Under the pieces are notes generated by a model. That model had not been told where the DNA came from. It saw only the letters and a program-made list of their open reading frames with translations, and did not search any database. Source: Codonopsis lanceolata (lineage: Eukaryota > Streptophyta > Magnoliopsida > Asterales > Campanulaceae). Taken from it: DNA of 64,000 bases. Each line of letters begins with the position of its first letter. The first letter of the stretch is position 1. Shown piece after piece: positions 10,719 through 21,934 of the stretch. Position numbers and translations under genes: made by a program. The stretch is from positions 167,255,824 to 167,319,823 of the forward strand of contig CM028377.1 of assembly GCA_013146195.2 (NCBI GenBank), given 5' to 3'.

Positions 10719-10944
10719 TCCCTCGAGGCATAGCCGAGTGGTAAAAGGAGGGGGACATAAGATGCTGGAGGCATGCAGCGTGGGTTCGATACTTGGTGGA
10801 AGCACTTTGCTTTCTTCTGAGGTTGGACCTTGTATGTGTTATCGAAACCATGTATCATTTCGGGCACATCTCGCGATTTTCTTGGTAGTAGCAATGAGGG
10901 ACCGGAACTACTACCCCAGGATTCAACCTGGTTAAAAAAAAAAA
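10719..10944 (+). mobile_element. tRNA-derived SINE, 226 bp, 17-bp TSD
   Basis: The head is tRNA-like: A box TAGCCGAGTGG (about 10731) and B box GGGTTCGATAC (about 10782), and the 3' end is a poly(A) tract. Flanked by ACAAAAGAAGAAAGAAG at 10702-10718 and 10945-10961, the long TSD expected of L1-driven retroposition. The tRNA-related head is not a functional tRNA gene, because the body continues for about 150 bp without a cloverleaf 3' half. Short frames on both strands are incidental. Confidence 0.92.
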
Positions 10945-10961
10945 ACAAAAGAAGAAAGAAG

Positions 10962-11340
10962 ATAAATTTGTTATATTAGATTCATATCTACTCCATACTA
11001 AGAAACTGAATCAGATAATGCAAGATTTAGAATAAGAAATCCAACCATAAATGATACTGCTTAATTTAATCCCAACTCTTTTTCACTTTCCAAATTGAGT
11101 GGAAAAAATGTTTCAAAAAGAAATCCCTAGTTGTCTTATTGATTGGCACCACAACCACAAAGATTACTTAGGTGACCCTGAGTTTTATCTAATTGGAGGG
11201 CCCTCAGAAAAGTTTTATTACGATCTCTTATACTCCAAGAGCAAGACTTCACCCCTAAAGCACTTCGTTCGGGAGGAAGAAGTTTTATGAATATAGTGTC
11301 GCTATACTATATCACGATGTACCTGCAAACACATTATAGT
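10962..11340. other. Unexplained spacer with a 63-codon frame
   Basis: A small frame at 11099-11290 (+; ends KHFVREEEVL) has protein-like composition but no recognised family. It may be a fragment of a captured exon. Nothing else is supported. Confidence 0.25.
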
Positions 11341-11349
11341 AGAGTAAGA

Positions 11350-11998
11350 TTTAAATGAAAAAGTCAAATTGAATAGAAATAACTTAGAAAACACGTGTAT
11401 TATGGAACTCATATATAAGATATGATTAAGTTGATCTTCTAACACCTATATAAAAAAGACCGTAAACAACTCAAAAACCATATTTGTAACCATGAATTTG
11501 TCAATGAGAAGTCTCTCCTTGTTACTTACCCTTGTATTCTACTTTTTCAGCACAACACATGGTAGCACAACACCTGCTAGCGCACCACCACACAACCTTC
11601 CAATTGTTTGTGGACCATTGTACCACACAAAATAAACTGATAATATCTTCAAGGCAATTGTTTGTGGACCCCATTGTACACTATTGCTATTCAAAATAAT
11701 TTTACTGATAATATCATGGTGCACTGCAAATAGTGGGTGAAGAAATATGATTGAATTGATGAAAGGCAAATCTTCTTTGTTGAGCCTCTCAAATGATGAC
11801 CTCAAATGTTTGTATAGGAAGCTCCTTTTCGTACTTTTTGCCAAATAGAGTGTTTTTAGTTATCATAATGTTTACGATTGGCCCATTAATTTGTTTAGAT
11901 CGGGGTCAAACACTTTACTTTTGTAACTTTCAATGGAGGGGAAAGAGTAAAGTGGTTGACATATATAATCAGCATCTTCGAATTGAAAATAGGTACAA
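11350..11998 (+). pseudogene. Second S-protein-homolog copy, internally shuffled
   Basis: Upstream and N-terminal text match the first SPH copy (start ATG at 11492, same signal-peptide-like MNLSMRSLSLLL). The frame stops at about 11632. Then 'tgggtgaagaaatatgattg' and following text (11741-11858), which in copy 1 lies downstream of the stop codon (4905-5130), is found inside the coding region. After it the mid/C-terminal text resumes (YHNVYDW at about 11862, then the FQW region, ending near 11998). The SINE found in copy 1 is absent. It is clearly a non-functional, rearranged paralog. Confidence 0.8.
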
Positions 11999-11999
11999 G

Positions 12000-13270
12000 T
12001 TGAGTGTGATCAAACTATTATTTAATTATTCATTAAATTAATTAGTCTATAACAAATTTACTCTTTTGACCTTAATTAATGGTGAGTGATTTATTAAGTT
12101 AAATGGTACTTTTATACTATAAGAGACAATACACTTTTATAAGTAGTTAGATTAGATTAGATTAGATTGTATTGAATTGATATAATTTTTCAAATGTTCG
12201 TATAATTTGTCTTTCGAACATATTTAAGAAAGTAAAACCATATTATTTTTTAGTTTCGAATAAAGTTTTAGTTTCTCAACCGAAGTAAGGGTATTTTTGG
12301 AAATATTGGACAACATTTCAATTTATTATTTAAATCGAAATTATCTGACAAATTTACTCAACAAGTGATTTATAATATTTATGACACTTTTTCTAATATT
12401 ATTGTTTGACATGATAAATAGTGGACACATTTTTAAATTTATTTATCTTAGTGACAAGATTTGTTTAATATGATTGAATTGATTTGAATCTAGCTATAGA
12501 TATAATTTTTCTACGAACATATTTAGAAATAAACATATTATTATTTTAGTTTGATCGAAATGAATTGAATTAAATAATTAGGCGACTTTGTTGATCAAAC
12601 TATTATTTAATTATTCAGGCAAATTTACTCTCAAATGGATCAAACTATTATTTAATTATTCATTTTTTAATAAAATTTTACCTTTTATAAGTAGTTAGAT
12701 TAGATTAGATTAAATTAGATTAGATTAGATTAGATTAAAATTGTTAACATAACTCATCTCTCTCTCTCTCTTATACACATGGTTCAAATGTTTGTATAGA
12801 CACTTTTTCTAATCATTATTCATTTGGCATGATAAATTTATGTGTATGAAGCTCCTTAATTTCTGACATTATGACACACTTTTAAACTTATTTATTTTAT
12901 TTTATTCATGGGTAATAACTAAACATGCTACAATTTGTTTAATATTCCATACTGACAATTCTTTTATGATATAATTTTTCATATAAATTTTATAATGTCT
13001 TTCGAAATATTTAAGAAAGTAAAACCATATTATTTTTTAGTTTCGAATGTTTTTAACCGAAATGATTTTGAACATATTTGACATTTGTAACGATTTTTTT
13101 CGAAATGAATTGAATTAAAAAATAGGACATAAATTGAAAATAGTACAAGTTAAGGGATGAAACTTTATTTAATTATTCTTTGAATTAATTATTAACAAAA
13201 CTCTTTTGACCTTAATTAATGGTGAGTGATTTATTAAGTTAAAGGGTTTTGTGATAAGTTTTACTTTATA
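12000..13270. repeat. Mosaic of short repeated modules
   Basis: Modules of 20-50 bp recur out of order. 'caaactattatttaattatt' occurs near 12010, 12596, 12642 and (varied) 13160. 'gaccttaattaatggtgagtg' occurs at about 12069 and 13209. 'ataagtagttaga' occurs near 12138, 12691 and 13267. 'tttaagaaagtaaaaccat' occurs near 12223 and 13010. 'gacactttttctaat' occurs near 12384 and 12800. Short TTAGA/TTAGAT runs lie within. No coding region is supported. The block is inserted between the SPH C-terminal part and the downstream flank of the paralogous unit. Confidence 0.75.
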
Positions 13271-13700
13271 AGTAGTTAGATAATAAAAATTACGTTAAAT
13301 ATTCATTTGAAAAACACACGGTTTATTATAAAACGCTAAAATAAGACTATAATTTAGGAACCGACACAATAACATAATTTTTTTATTGCTTTAGTCAATT
13401 TGAGACTACAAAATTGAGTCAAAAAGAAAAGTAAACGCAATTATATTTCATACAAGTTTGGTCAATTACAAGAAAACCGATCAACCTTAACCTCGATAAC
13501 ATGGTTAAGCAATGTTTGCTATATAACTTAACATTGGTGAATCCTATAATTTATTGGTTGCAATGATTAGCGGCTCAAAATCGACTACTCGGGCTATATC
13601 GAATTTTGACGCAATTACTGTGTTGATCAAGAAACGATTGACAAATAAATCACCCAAATTCAAACTCTATATTAAATACAAGGTTAAAGAGCATGCTAGT
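13271..13700. repeat. Paralogous flank with the empty Helitron site
   Basis: Matches 5204-5343 joined directly to 10344-10600, without the 5.0-kb Helitron. The junction is at 13413/13414. No gene. Confidence 0.92.
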
Positions 13701-13799
13701 CCACTCCACACAATTTCCTATCGGTAAAATCCATGATATTAATTTAACAGGTTAAAGGCTAAAGGAATAGTATACCCTTAATGCACTAAGACGCGCTAA

Positions 13800-14130
13800 A
13801 CATCATGAATATTTGAGCATCGTGATGCACAATTTGTGCATCGTGAATCTAATTTTTGCATCGCAATCCCATTTTGTGCATTGCATGCCTATCCAAATTG
13901 TTATTTTCATTTCATAGCGATTCAAAATCAATGCATCACGATTCAAAAAGGTGTTATGCATGTGATTTGTTTGCGGTTTCTCAAAGTTTTATACGATTTG
14001 AGTATCGAGAATGCATTTAGTATTTTTGCATCTTGATTCTAGGGATCATTCATCACGATTGTAGGGTTTGAAGTTGAAAACTCTAGGCATCGTGATGCAA
14101 CGAATTGGGCAATGCGGTGCATAATTACTT
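13800..14130. repeat. Cluster of TGCATCG(T/C)GAT-like motifs, left
   Basis: Short motifs such as GCATCGTGATGCA, TGCATCGTGAAT, GCATCGCAATCC, GCATCACGATTC recur every 20-60 bp in both orientations. A second cluster is at 15420-15660, with a MULE transposase fragment between. They resemble subterminal transposase-binding repeats, but I could not define element ends. Confidence 0.6.
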
Positions 14131-14651
14131 CAACCAAATACTTGTGATTGTAACAAACATATTCGTGTTATGCAACTTCAATGACAAGCCAAAAGGGAAG
14201 AATTACAAATAGATGGATTATGAAGCAATTAATGCACAAACTTAGAAGCTTAATATTCAGCGAAGATTGCTTAAAAGTTCTGAAGAAAACCTCTCTCTAT
14301 GAAATAGTTGATAGCACACGCATTACGCAGGGATGATGTTGTAGACAAGCATTGCGTAAAGAATGATTGCATACGAAGTGATGATCTTTAATTGTTATGT
14401 AAAATGAGAGAAGAATTTTTTATTTGGAAGAAGAAAGATGCATGCAGCTTCAACCAATAGATGCAAAGTTAATAATTAGCATCTAAGGTGGGGAGTAAGA
14501 AATCAACATTTACTTTTCCAACAAAACCAAAATCCTAAGCCATCTACTCATGCCAGAAATGAAACGAACAACTGATTTTTACGATTTGCAACAGTTCTGA
14601 TTCAACGAAAGCAAAACTACCCAGATTACTCTTATTCAACACTTTGATATA

Positions 14652-14879
14652 CTATTGTAGCTCCTGAAAAGATTCTTTGTAATTACCAAAAATCTTCTTG
14701 TGAGCCTTGTCGACGCTTCTCCATACCTTATTGTATGATATATCAATACCATATTGGGTCCTCATGTAATCAACTGGATCAGTCAAGGAATAGCTTGGTC
14801 GACTATGAACATTTTCAAGAATCAAGTCTGCAATAATACCACGACACATACTTTTTGAGATATCAGCTACATCAAACAT
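14652..14879 (-). pseudogene. MULE transposase (MURA) N-terminal fragment
   Basis: The 75-residue frame ends YGIDISYNKVWRSVDKAHKK followed by IFGNYKESFQ. This matches the plant MULE upstream domain, where a 'YG(V/I)xISYxKAWRxKExA' block precedes the catalytic core. The DDE core is not found adjacent, so it is a remnant. It lies between two clusters of TGCATCG-like repeats, which may have been the same element's ends. Strand and reading are clear; the element boundaries are not. Confidence 0.7.
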
Positions 14880-15132
14880 AGTGACTTGACAATTGTGTGA
14901 AGCTTGTAAATGAATACTGACGTATCAAACGCTGAGACACATGCCTCGATGAACCAACAACAATCATTAATGAATTGGTTTGCACATACAACCCTAATCC
15001 TCTTACTGTTGTTCTTCATTTAAAAAAATTCAAATACAATTTTGAATGAATATTTTACAAGTTGCATACCGAATTCTTCGATTCCACATTTAAAGATTAT
15101 TCCAAGACCAATAATAAGAGATTCCCTACCAA

Positions 15133-15324
15133 CGAGTCCGGATCCTCTATTCCAAAAATGTATTACATCTTTTATTCAAATGTCAGATCCACCGTTACAT
15201 TGTCAATTAGTAAATTAACAAAATTAATTATTTAAACAAAATCAATTACTGATTGACAAGTTAACGATGAATCTGATATTGGAATAGAAGATGAAATATA
15301 CTTTTGGAATAGAGGATCCAGACT
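15133..15324. mobile_element. Foldback MITE, 192 bp, 9-bp TSD
   Basis: Flanked by CCCTACCAA at 15124-15132 and 15325-15333. The ends are inverted repeats (AGTCCGGATCCTCTATTCC and, reversed, AGTCTGGATCCTCTATTCC) running about 80 bp with decreasing identity. Likely Mutator-type. Confidence 0.85.
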
Positions 15325-15419
15325 CCCTACCAATACGCAAAAGATCCTTTTGTGGTTGAATAAGACATGTCAAAACATAAAAAATTTCATCCTCACTTTC
15401 CAAACTTGCATAATTGTTT

Positions 15420-15660
15420 TGTTGAGATGATGATGCATCACGATTGGAATTTGTTGCATTGCGATTATAAATTGATGGATAGCAACTTGAAGAATTCTTC
15501 GGTTGAGATGATGACCGATGCTTTGCGACAGGAATTTGTTTCTTTACGTTGCAAAATTGTTCGATGCAAAATAGATTCATCACAAGGCAAACATTGTGCA
15601 TCGCAACTCAAATTTTGTGAATTGCCTGAATCAATATATGCATTTTGTGCATGCATAGAA
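15420..15660. repeat. Cluster of TGCATCG-like motifs, right
   Basis: Motifs such as GATGCATCACGATTGG, TTGCATTGCGATT, GTGCATCGCAACTC mirror the left cluster at 13800-14130. Overlapping short frames on both strands are by-products of the repeats. Confidence 0.55.
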
Positions 15661-15839
15661 GTAGCATCTCCAAGTACACCTGCTTTATTCAATCTATACT
15701 TTTAAACCACTGATGCTAACTGATAACACCATGTTTTTTAATTCTTCTTCATTCCTTAGACATCAATTGGTGATATCCGACCAAGTATTTTAAACTTAAA
15801 TATTTGAATTCAACATTTCAATATTCACCTATTTATAAT

Positions 15840-16929
15840 ACAATATAGCTCATAATTATACATGTACAATTGACTAAAGCTATTTAGGGATTGAGATTGA
15901 TTCCTTTACTGAGATCTTTTTTTTTTTTTTTTCCTAAGGGGGGCATGGGAAGGGATCGAACCTGAGACCTCACACTTTGTGAAGCCTCATGTCTATCACT
16001 GGGCCACCCCCTTAGGAGCCCTTTACTGAGATCTTACGGTCATTATCACTCCCCGAGTTCACATGTGTGAACGGTGGTTGAGCAACTACCCCCTCTCTCT
16101 CTCCAACTCCCCCACTATTCACGGTTGGTGGCCGCTAATCCTTCCTCCACCAAACCCATGTCCCTTTTCTTTTCGATATTTTAATTAATTAATCAATTTT
16201 ATGTAAAAAAAATCGTAAATTTTGTAATTTGAAATATTTTTTTTATTTTTAACTGTTATCATAATTAACTTCTAGAATACAATATAGCTCATAGTTGCAC
16301 ATGTGCAATTGACTAAAGCTATTTAGAGGCTGAGATTGATTCCTTTACTGAGATCTTACGGTCATTATCACTCCCCGAGTTCACATGTGTGAACGGAGGT
16401 TGAGCAACTACCCCCTCTCTCTCTCTCCAACTCCCCCCACTATTCACGGTTGGTGGCCGCTAATCCTTCCTCCACCAAACTCACGTCACTTTTCTTTTCG
16501 ATATTTTAATTAATTAATCAATTTTATGCAAAAAAATTCGTAAATTTTGTAATTTGAAATATTTATTTTTTTTCTTTTTAACTGTTATCATAATTAACTT
16601 CTATAATACAATATAGCTCATAGTTGCACATGTGCAATTGACTAAAGTTATTTAGGAGCTGAGATTGATTCCTTTACTGAGATCTTACGGTCATTATCAC
16701 TCCCCGAGTTCACATGTGTGAACGGCGGTTGAGCAACTACCCCCCCTCTTTCTCTCCAACTCCCCCCACTATTCACGGTTGGTGGCCGCTAATCCTTCCT
16801 CCACCAAACTTACATCCCTTTTCTTTTCGATATTTTAATTAATTAATCAATTTTATGCAAAAAAAATCGTAAATTTTGTAATTTTAAATATTTATTTTTT
16901 TTCTTTTTAACTGTTATCATAATTAACTT
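15840..16929. repeat. Three-copy tandem repeat, about 325 bp per unit
   Basis: Units start ACAATATAGCTCAT at 15840, 16279 and 16608. Each contains 'tttactgagatcttacgg', 'gagttcacatgtgtgaacgg' (a short palindrome), a CT run, 'cacggttggtggccgctaatc' and an AT-rich tail. Copy 1 is longer only because of the SINE at 15919-16019. Copies 2 and 3 are closer to each other than to copy 1 in the first 50 bp. No protein-coding frame; function unknown. Confidence 0.93.
15919..16019 (-). mobile_element. Short tRNA-like SINE, 101 bp, 16-bp TSD
   Basis: On the minus strand it has an A-box-like TGGCCCAGTGATAG, a B box GGTTCGATCC and a poly(A) tail (the T run after 15918 on the plus strand). Flanked by CCTTTACTGAGATCTT at 15903-15918 and 16020-16035. 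Tandem copies 2 and 3 carry the site uninterrupted, so the insertion is directly visible. Little more than the tRNA-related head is present. Confidence 0.9.
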
Positions 16930-17360
16930 AGACAAATTATAAGTAAATATTAATTCATTTTCACATTATCTGTTTTATTTATTGATAAATTCACAAACTG
17001 GCGTCATACCATTGACACGAATAAAAGTACTAGTTATTGATTGCTTCAAATCAGTTAAACCAAAATTACTTTGAAAGTATCTCGCCACCATTTCATCAAA
17101 AGCTAAATCAGATTTTCTATTGCAAGGAATGGAAGAGATAGTTTGATACAATTTTGAAAGGAAAATGGGAAAATAAGATCAATCGATCGAAGGATATTTA
17201 AAAAGGAATAAAGTGAAGTGATACACAATATGGAAGGAAATCACACTAAAATGTAACGAAGAATATCGTGTAAAGATTTTAGGAAAAAACAAACATACAC
17301 GTTATGGGACCATTTTAGGAAACTTTTTATGAAAGTGTATTTTTTTCGGTTTAAAAACAA
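16930..17360. other. Spacer without recognisable feature
   Basis: AT-rich; no supported gene, TIR or LTR seen. Confidence 0.5.
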
Positions 17361-20300
17361 TCTATAACTATTACTAAATCAAAAGTTGTTGATACACGTG
17401 GCGGCTTCCTGTGAAAACTTAAAAGTTTTAAAGAGATTTTGTGCTCTCACGTGTCACCATAGAAATTGTTTAAAAAAAAATCTTTTTCCAAAATTGATTA
17501 ATTTAAGATAAAAATCCTAAATATAATTAGATAAGATAAAAATCATAAAACTAATTTGATAAGATAAAACTGATTTAGGTTATAGTTTTACAAGCAAATT
17601 TATGAAAGAGATTTATGATTTGTTTTTATTTTTTTTTCAAATATCGCTTAGTTAAAAATATATTTTATTCTATCTAATTTATACAAGTTTAATGTAACTG
17701 AAACTCTTTAATTTTCATCTCTTTTCATTTTCATACTATTTAATTAATATAAATTATTCACAGTAAAATTTTATGTTATTTGTTCTTCAACTAATCTATA
17801 TTTATTAATTATTAACTACTAACCTATTAATTATCTATTAACTATTATTAAAACAGAAGTCGCTGCTACCACATGACGACTTTGTGTTGAATGCATAATG
17901 TTTAAAGGAATTATGTGTTTCGATGTGTTACCTTCTTGTGAAGTTGTAGTTTTTTTTTCTATTTCTTTGCTGCCGAAAAATAAAAATCAAATAGATTTTA
18001 AAACCGGTGTCTCCTTTATATAAGATAAAAGTTTTTTTTTATTATTTTGCTACCAAAATCGGTTAGTACGAGATAAATTTTATCACATTTGATTTAAACG
18101 CGTTTCACTTTATTAGGACTCTAAATTTTCATGGTAAAAGGATTTTTTTTGCAAAGAGATTTTATCAATTCTTATAGATTTTAATCTTATAATTTCATAT
18201 TCATATGATCAATTTTGAATATTTACCTTATTTTTCGTTGCTTTCAAGTTATTCTAATTAAAAATTTTAATTATATATATTTTTTTTCTTAACAAAAATT
18301 AAAACCAAATAGATTTTAAAACTACTACCTCCTTATACATGGTAAAAGTTTTTTGTGAACATTTTTTTGCCAAACCAGTTAATACCAGATATATTTTATC
18401 ACATTTGATTTAAATGCATTCCCTTGATTAGGACTCCAAATTTTCACAGTAAATGTTTTTTTGCGGATAGATTTTATCAATTCTCATAGGTTTTAATCTT
18501 TTAATTACACATTCATATGATCAATTGTGAATATTTACCTTATTTTTCAAATTATTCTACTTAATTTTTTTAATTACTTATTAAAATTTTAGAAAATCAT
18601 CTTATTTTAAACAACTTTTGCAAAAAAAAAAAAAATTACTAAGACCATGCATACATTACTATATATGTAAATTATTTTTTTTCTCCCAAAAATTAAAATC
18701 GGATAGATTTTAAAATTGGAGCCTCCTTTATGCATGATATATTTTTTTTCTTTTTTTTTTACTGCCAAAATCGATTAATGCAACTATTTGATTCAAACGC
18801 GTTTCACTTGATTAGAATTCTAAATTTTCATGGTAAAAGTTTTTTTTACAGATAGATTTTTATCAATTCTCATAAGTTTTAATATTTCAATTACATATTT
18901 ATATGATCAATCTATAACTATAACTAAAACAGAAGTCACTACTGCCACGTGTCACCTTCGAAATGGTAAAAGTTTTTTTCTTTTTTAAAATCGATTAGTT
19001 TAAGATAAAAATTCTAAATCTAATTTGATAAGATAAAACATATTTATGATACAATTCTACGAGCAAATTTATGATAGAGATTTAGGAATTTTTTTTATTT
19101 TCTCTTAATTAAACTAAATTAAATCCTATATAATTTATACAAATTTAATTTGACTGAAACTCTTCAATTTCCATCTTTTTTAATTTTCATAATGTTTAAT
19201 TTAGACAAATTATCCGCGGGATAATTCTATGTTATTTGTTCTACTAATATATATTTATTAATTATTAATTACTAATCTATTAATTATCTATCTATTAACT
19301 ATAACTAAAACAGAAGCCGCATCTGTCACGTGGCGGCTTATTGTGAAATGATAATTTTTTAAAAAGAATTTCATTTTTCCACGTGTCACCCTCTTATAAA
19401 AAGTTACTGATAAAAGTTTTACAAATAAAAAATTACGGATAAAAAAATTGATTCATTTGATTTTTATACGATAAGTTTAAGATAAATCTTACTCTTTGTT
19501 TATGCTAAGTTTTTTGCAGATAGATTTTATCACATTTGATTTCAAAGTTTTACAGATAAAAAGTTATTGATTTTTTTTTTATTCGTATGATTTATACGGT
19601 TAGTTTAGGATAAGATTTTATCACATTTAATTTCAAAGTTTTACAGATAAAAATATTTTTTTGATTTAATATAAAATATTTATCATGTAAACATTACCTC
19701 AAACTTAAAGATTCTATCAAATCTCCTAATATCATGCTATCTCCTAAAATTTGCTATATATATATTCAAATTATGTATTTTATGATTTAGAAAATAGTAA
19801 AAAAAAATTATGTCAAATCTATCTATTAACTATTACTAAAACAAACACCATAATTAAGACATAAAATTTAAACAGATAAAAAGTTACTAATAATTTTTTA
19901 AAAACTAATCTTAAAATTACAGATAAATAAAACCGGATAGATTTTTAAACCAGTTATTAAAAAAATATTCAATTTCGTACTCTTTCAAGTTTTATTTATT
20001 TTAAATTTAAGATATAAAGTATTCATTTGTTATTTTAAATTACTAATTATTCTGATAAATTTAAGAAACTATTAAATTTAATATTTTATTTTATTTTGAA
20101 GTAAATTGAATTGATTCAATTGTAGTTGGTTAAGTAAATTTGAAATTCATATTACCCGTCCCATCTTTGTAACAATTTAATAAGATAATATATTCATTTA
20201 ATTAAACTGTGTATTTTATATTGTATTAAATATTTATATATAAATTTCAATATTTATCCTATTTTAAATTTATTCAAAATATTCTAATTTTAACGAGTTT

Positions 20301-20380
20301 GAGACTTTTTTTTATTAATTATAATCAACTTTTGAAAAAAAAAAATCATAAAGCCGTGCATCACACATGTATAACCTATT
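17361..20380 (+). mobile_element. Cluster of nested or tandem Helitron-like elements
   Basis: Helitron-like 5' ends (TCTATTAACTAT or TCTATAACTAT followed by 'tactaaaac(aga)ag' and often a CACGTGGCGG-type segment) occur at 17361, 17834, 18911, 19291 and 19822. One decayed 3' end, 'aagccgtgcatcacacatg' followed by 'tataacctatt', is near 20353-20380. Between them, stretches such as 'tttcac-tgattag-actctaaattttca' and 'agattttatcacatttgattt' repeat. No Rep/helicase frame is present. Single-element boundaries are uncertain because 3' ends between the copies are not clear. Confidence 0.65.
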
Positions 20381-20694
20381 AGAAAGAACTAAAGTGATTA
20401 AAGATTTTGAAAAGTGTACGAGGACGCAATTTTTTCTTAAAATATTACAAGGCTGAGCCTAGATAAACTCTGACCCAGCTCTTCTAAATGGTACTACTGT
20501 CAAATTGAAATTTTAGTTTTCTAAAAGGATAATCTTTGTTGGTATCAGGCTTCTAAAAATAATTAGGTGGCGTCATGCAAAAGACTAGCGCCTACGCCTA
20601 AGCAAGGCTTAGTCGGGACTTAGAATTAGAGGTGGTAAAATAGGAGTTATATATAAATGAATGTTAGACGATTATTTATGGTTATCTAGAATTA

Positions 20695-20817
20695 GAGGTG
20701 ATAAAATATGTGTTATGTATAAATGAGTGTTAGGCTATTATCCATGGTTATCTATGGTTATTCATGAATAATAGACTAACACTCATTTATCCATAACACT
20801 CATTTTATCACCCCTAC
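20695..20817. mobile_element. Foldback MITE, 123 bp, 9-bp TSD
   Basis: Flanked by CTAGAATTA at 20686-20694 and 20818-20826. The arms (GAGGTGATAAAATATGTGTT and its mirror) pair over about 55 bp. A single extra, diverged arm sits immediately upstream (20629-20685), itself preceded by a TTAGAATTA, as if an older related insertion had lost its second arm. Confidence 0.85.
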
Positions 20818-20826
20818 CTAGAATTA

Positions 20827-21228
20827 ACATATTAATTATTACCTTAATTTTTTTAATATAAACTAATTAAGAAATATTAAAAATTCAAATATATTAATAG
20901 TAATTATCATCAATTAATTTAAAAATAATGATTATATCACAAGACTAAATATTAAAAGTAAAATCAACAATTAAATATCATACCAAAGTTCAAAACAATA
21001 TAATACTCCATAAATCCATTTTAAAATTATCACAATACATATTTTATATTATTTTTAATTTTATTATTTTAAAATATTTTTTTAAATAAATAAATTTAGC
21101 TGGCTTGATTTCTTGACACCATGGTGGGGACATGTGCCTAGAACGATTTTAGAAAATTGGTTGGTATACTATGCTCTCTTGATCTTGCAAGAAAACATCA
21201 CTTTCTTTACAACAAATATATAGTGGGA
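20827..21228. other. AT-rich spacer
   Basis: No supported gene or repeat boundary. Confidence 0.5.
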
Positions 21229-21462
21229 GGTGTCTCCTGTAAGACGGTCTTATCGATTCTTATCGGTATGACGAAGTCCCATTTAGAAATTCACGGATCA
21301 TAATAAATAAATAATATGTTATTAGAAATAACAAAAATGAATTGGCTTAGTTGGTACCCAGTGAATTGCTTAAGATATCAAAGATGGAGCAGTTGGTTTT
21401 TGGTTCAAAACTCACCAGCACTTTTTTAAAGTTTTATTGCTAGAGATGTAGAGATGTGTCAT

Positions 21463-21870
21463 TTTAGCATTGTTTATATTTACGATCAATCAAAGAGTTA
21501 CTTTTAGACTTGGCGTGTGTCATTTTGAGAATAAAAGTATGTTATTTTTGGATAATTGTTACCTTAGGCCTGATTAAGTTTTACTTAGTTACTTTAAATC
21601 AGAGTGTCACTTTTAAACATATAATGTGTAGCTTTTAAGTTTTACGTGTGTCACTTTTAGCAAAAAAATCACTTTTCATCTTTAAATTTTTATTCGTAAG
21701 TGTCACGTTTAGTGTTTCACTTTTAGGTATTAATTGTGTCATTTTTAGGCATTAGATGTGTCACTTTTGGTAAAACAACTCATTTTTATAATCATACAAT
21801 TTATATCAATAAGAGTGTCACTTTTAGGCTTTGAGTGTGTTGCCTTTAGGACTAAAGTGTATCACTTTTG
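21463..21870. repeat. Diverged GTGTCACTTTTAG minisatellite
   Basis: The phrase 'gtgtcacttttag' recurs irregularly with about 20-45-bp periods. It is in the same orientation as the cleaner array at 23766-24072, on the other side of the MULE. Confidence 0.7.
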
Positions 21871-21934
21871 GGCTAGTGATTTTAATAGTAATAATCATTT
21901 GAACACTACTGAAATATATCTTCTCATTCATAGA

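Noticed and set aside
10738..10935. Open frames on both strands, and a possible tRNA gene
   Set aside because: The region is a SINE with poly(A) and a 17-bp TSD; the tRNA-like head has no matching 3' acceptor half.
15930..16018. Minus-strand tRNA-like sequence with A and B boxes
   Set aside because: Flanked by a 16-bp TSD and followed by poly(A), so it is a short SINE rather than a tRNA gene.
15840..16929. CRISPR-like array
   Set aside because: Units of about 325 bp are tandem without spacers, in plant DNA.
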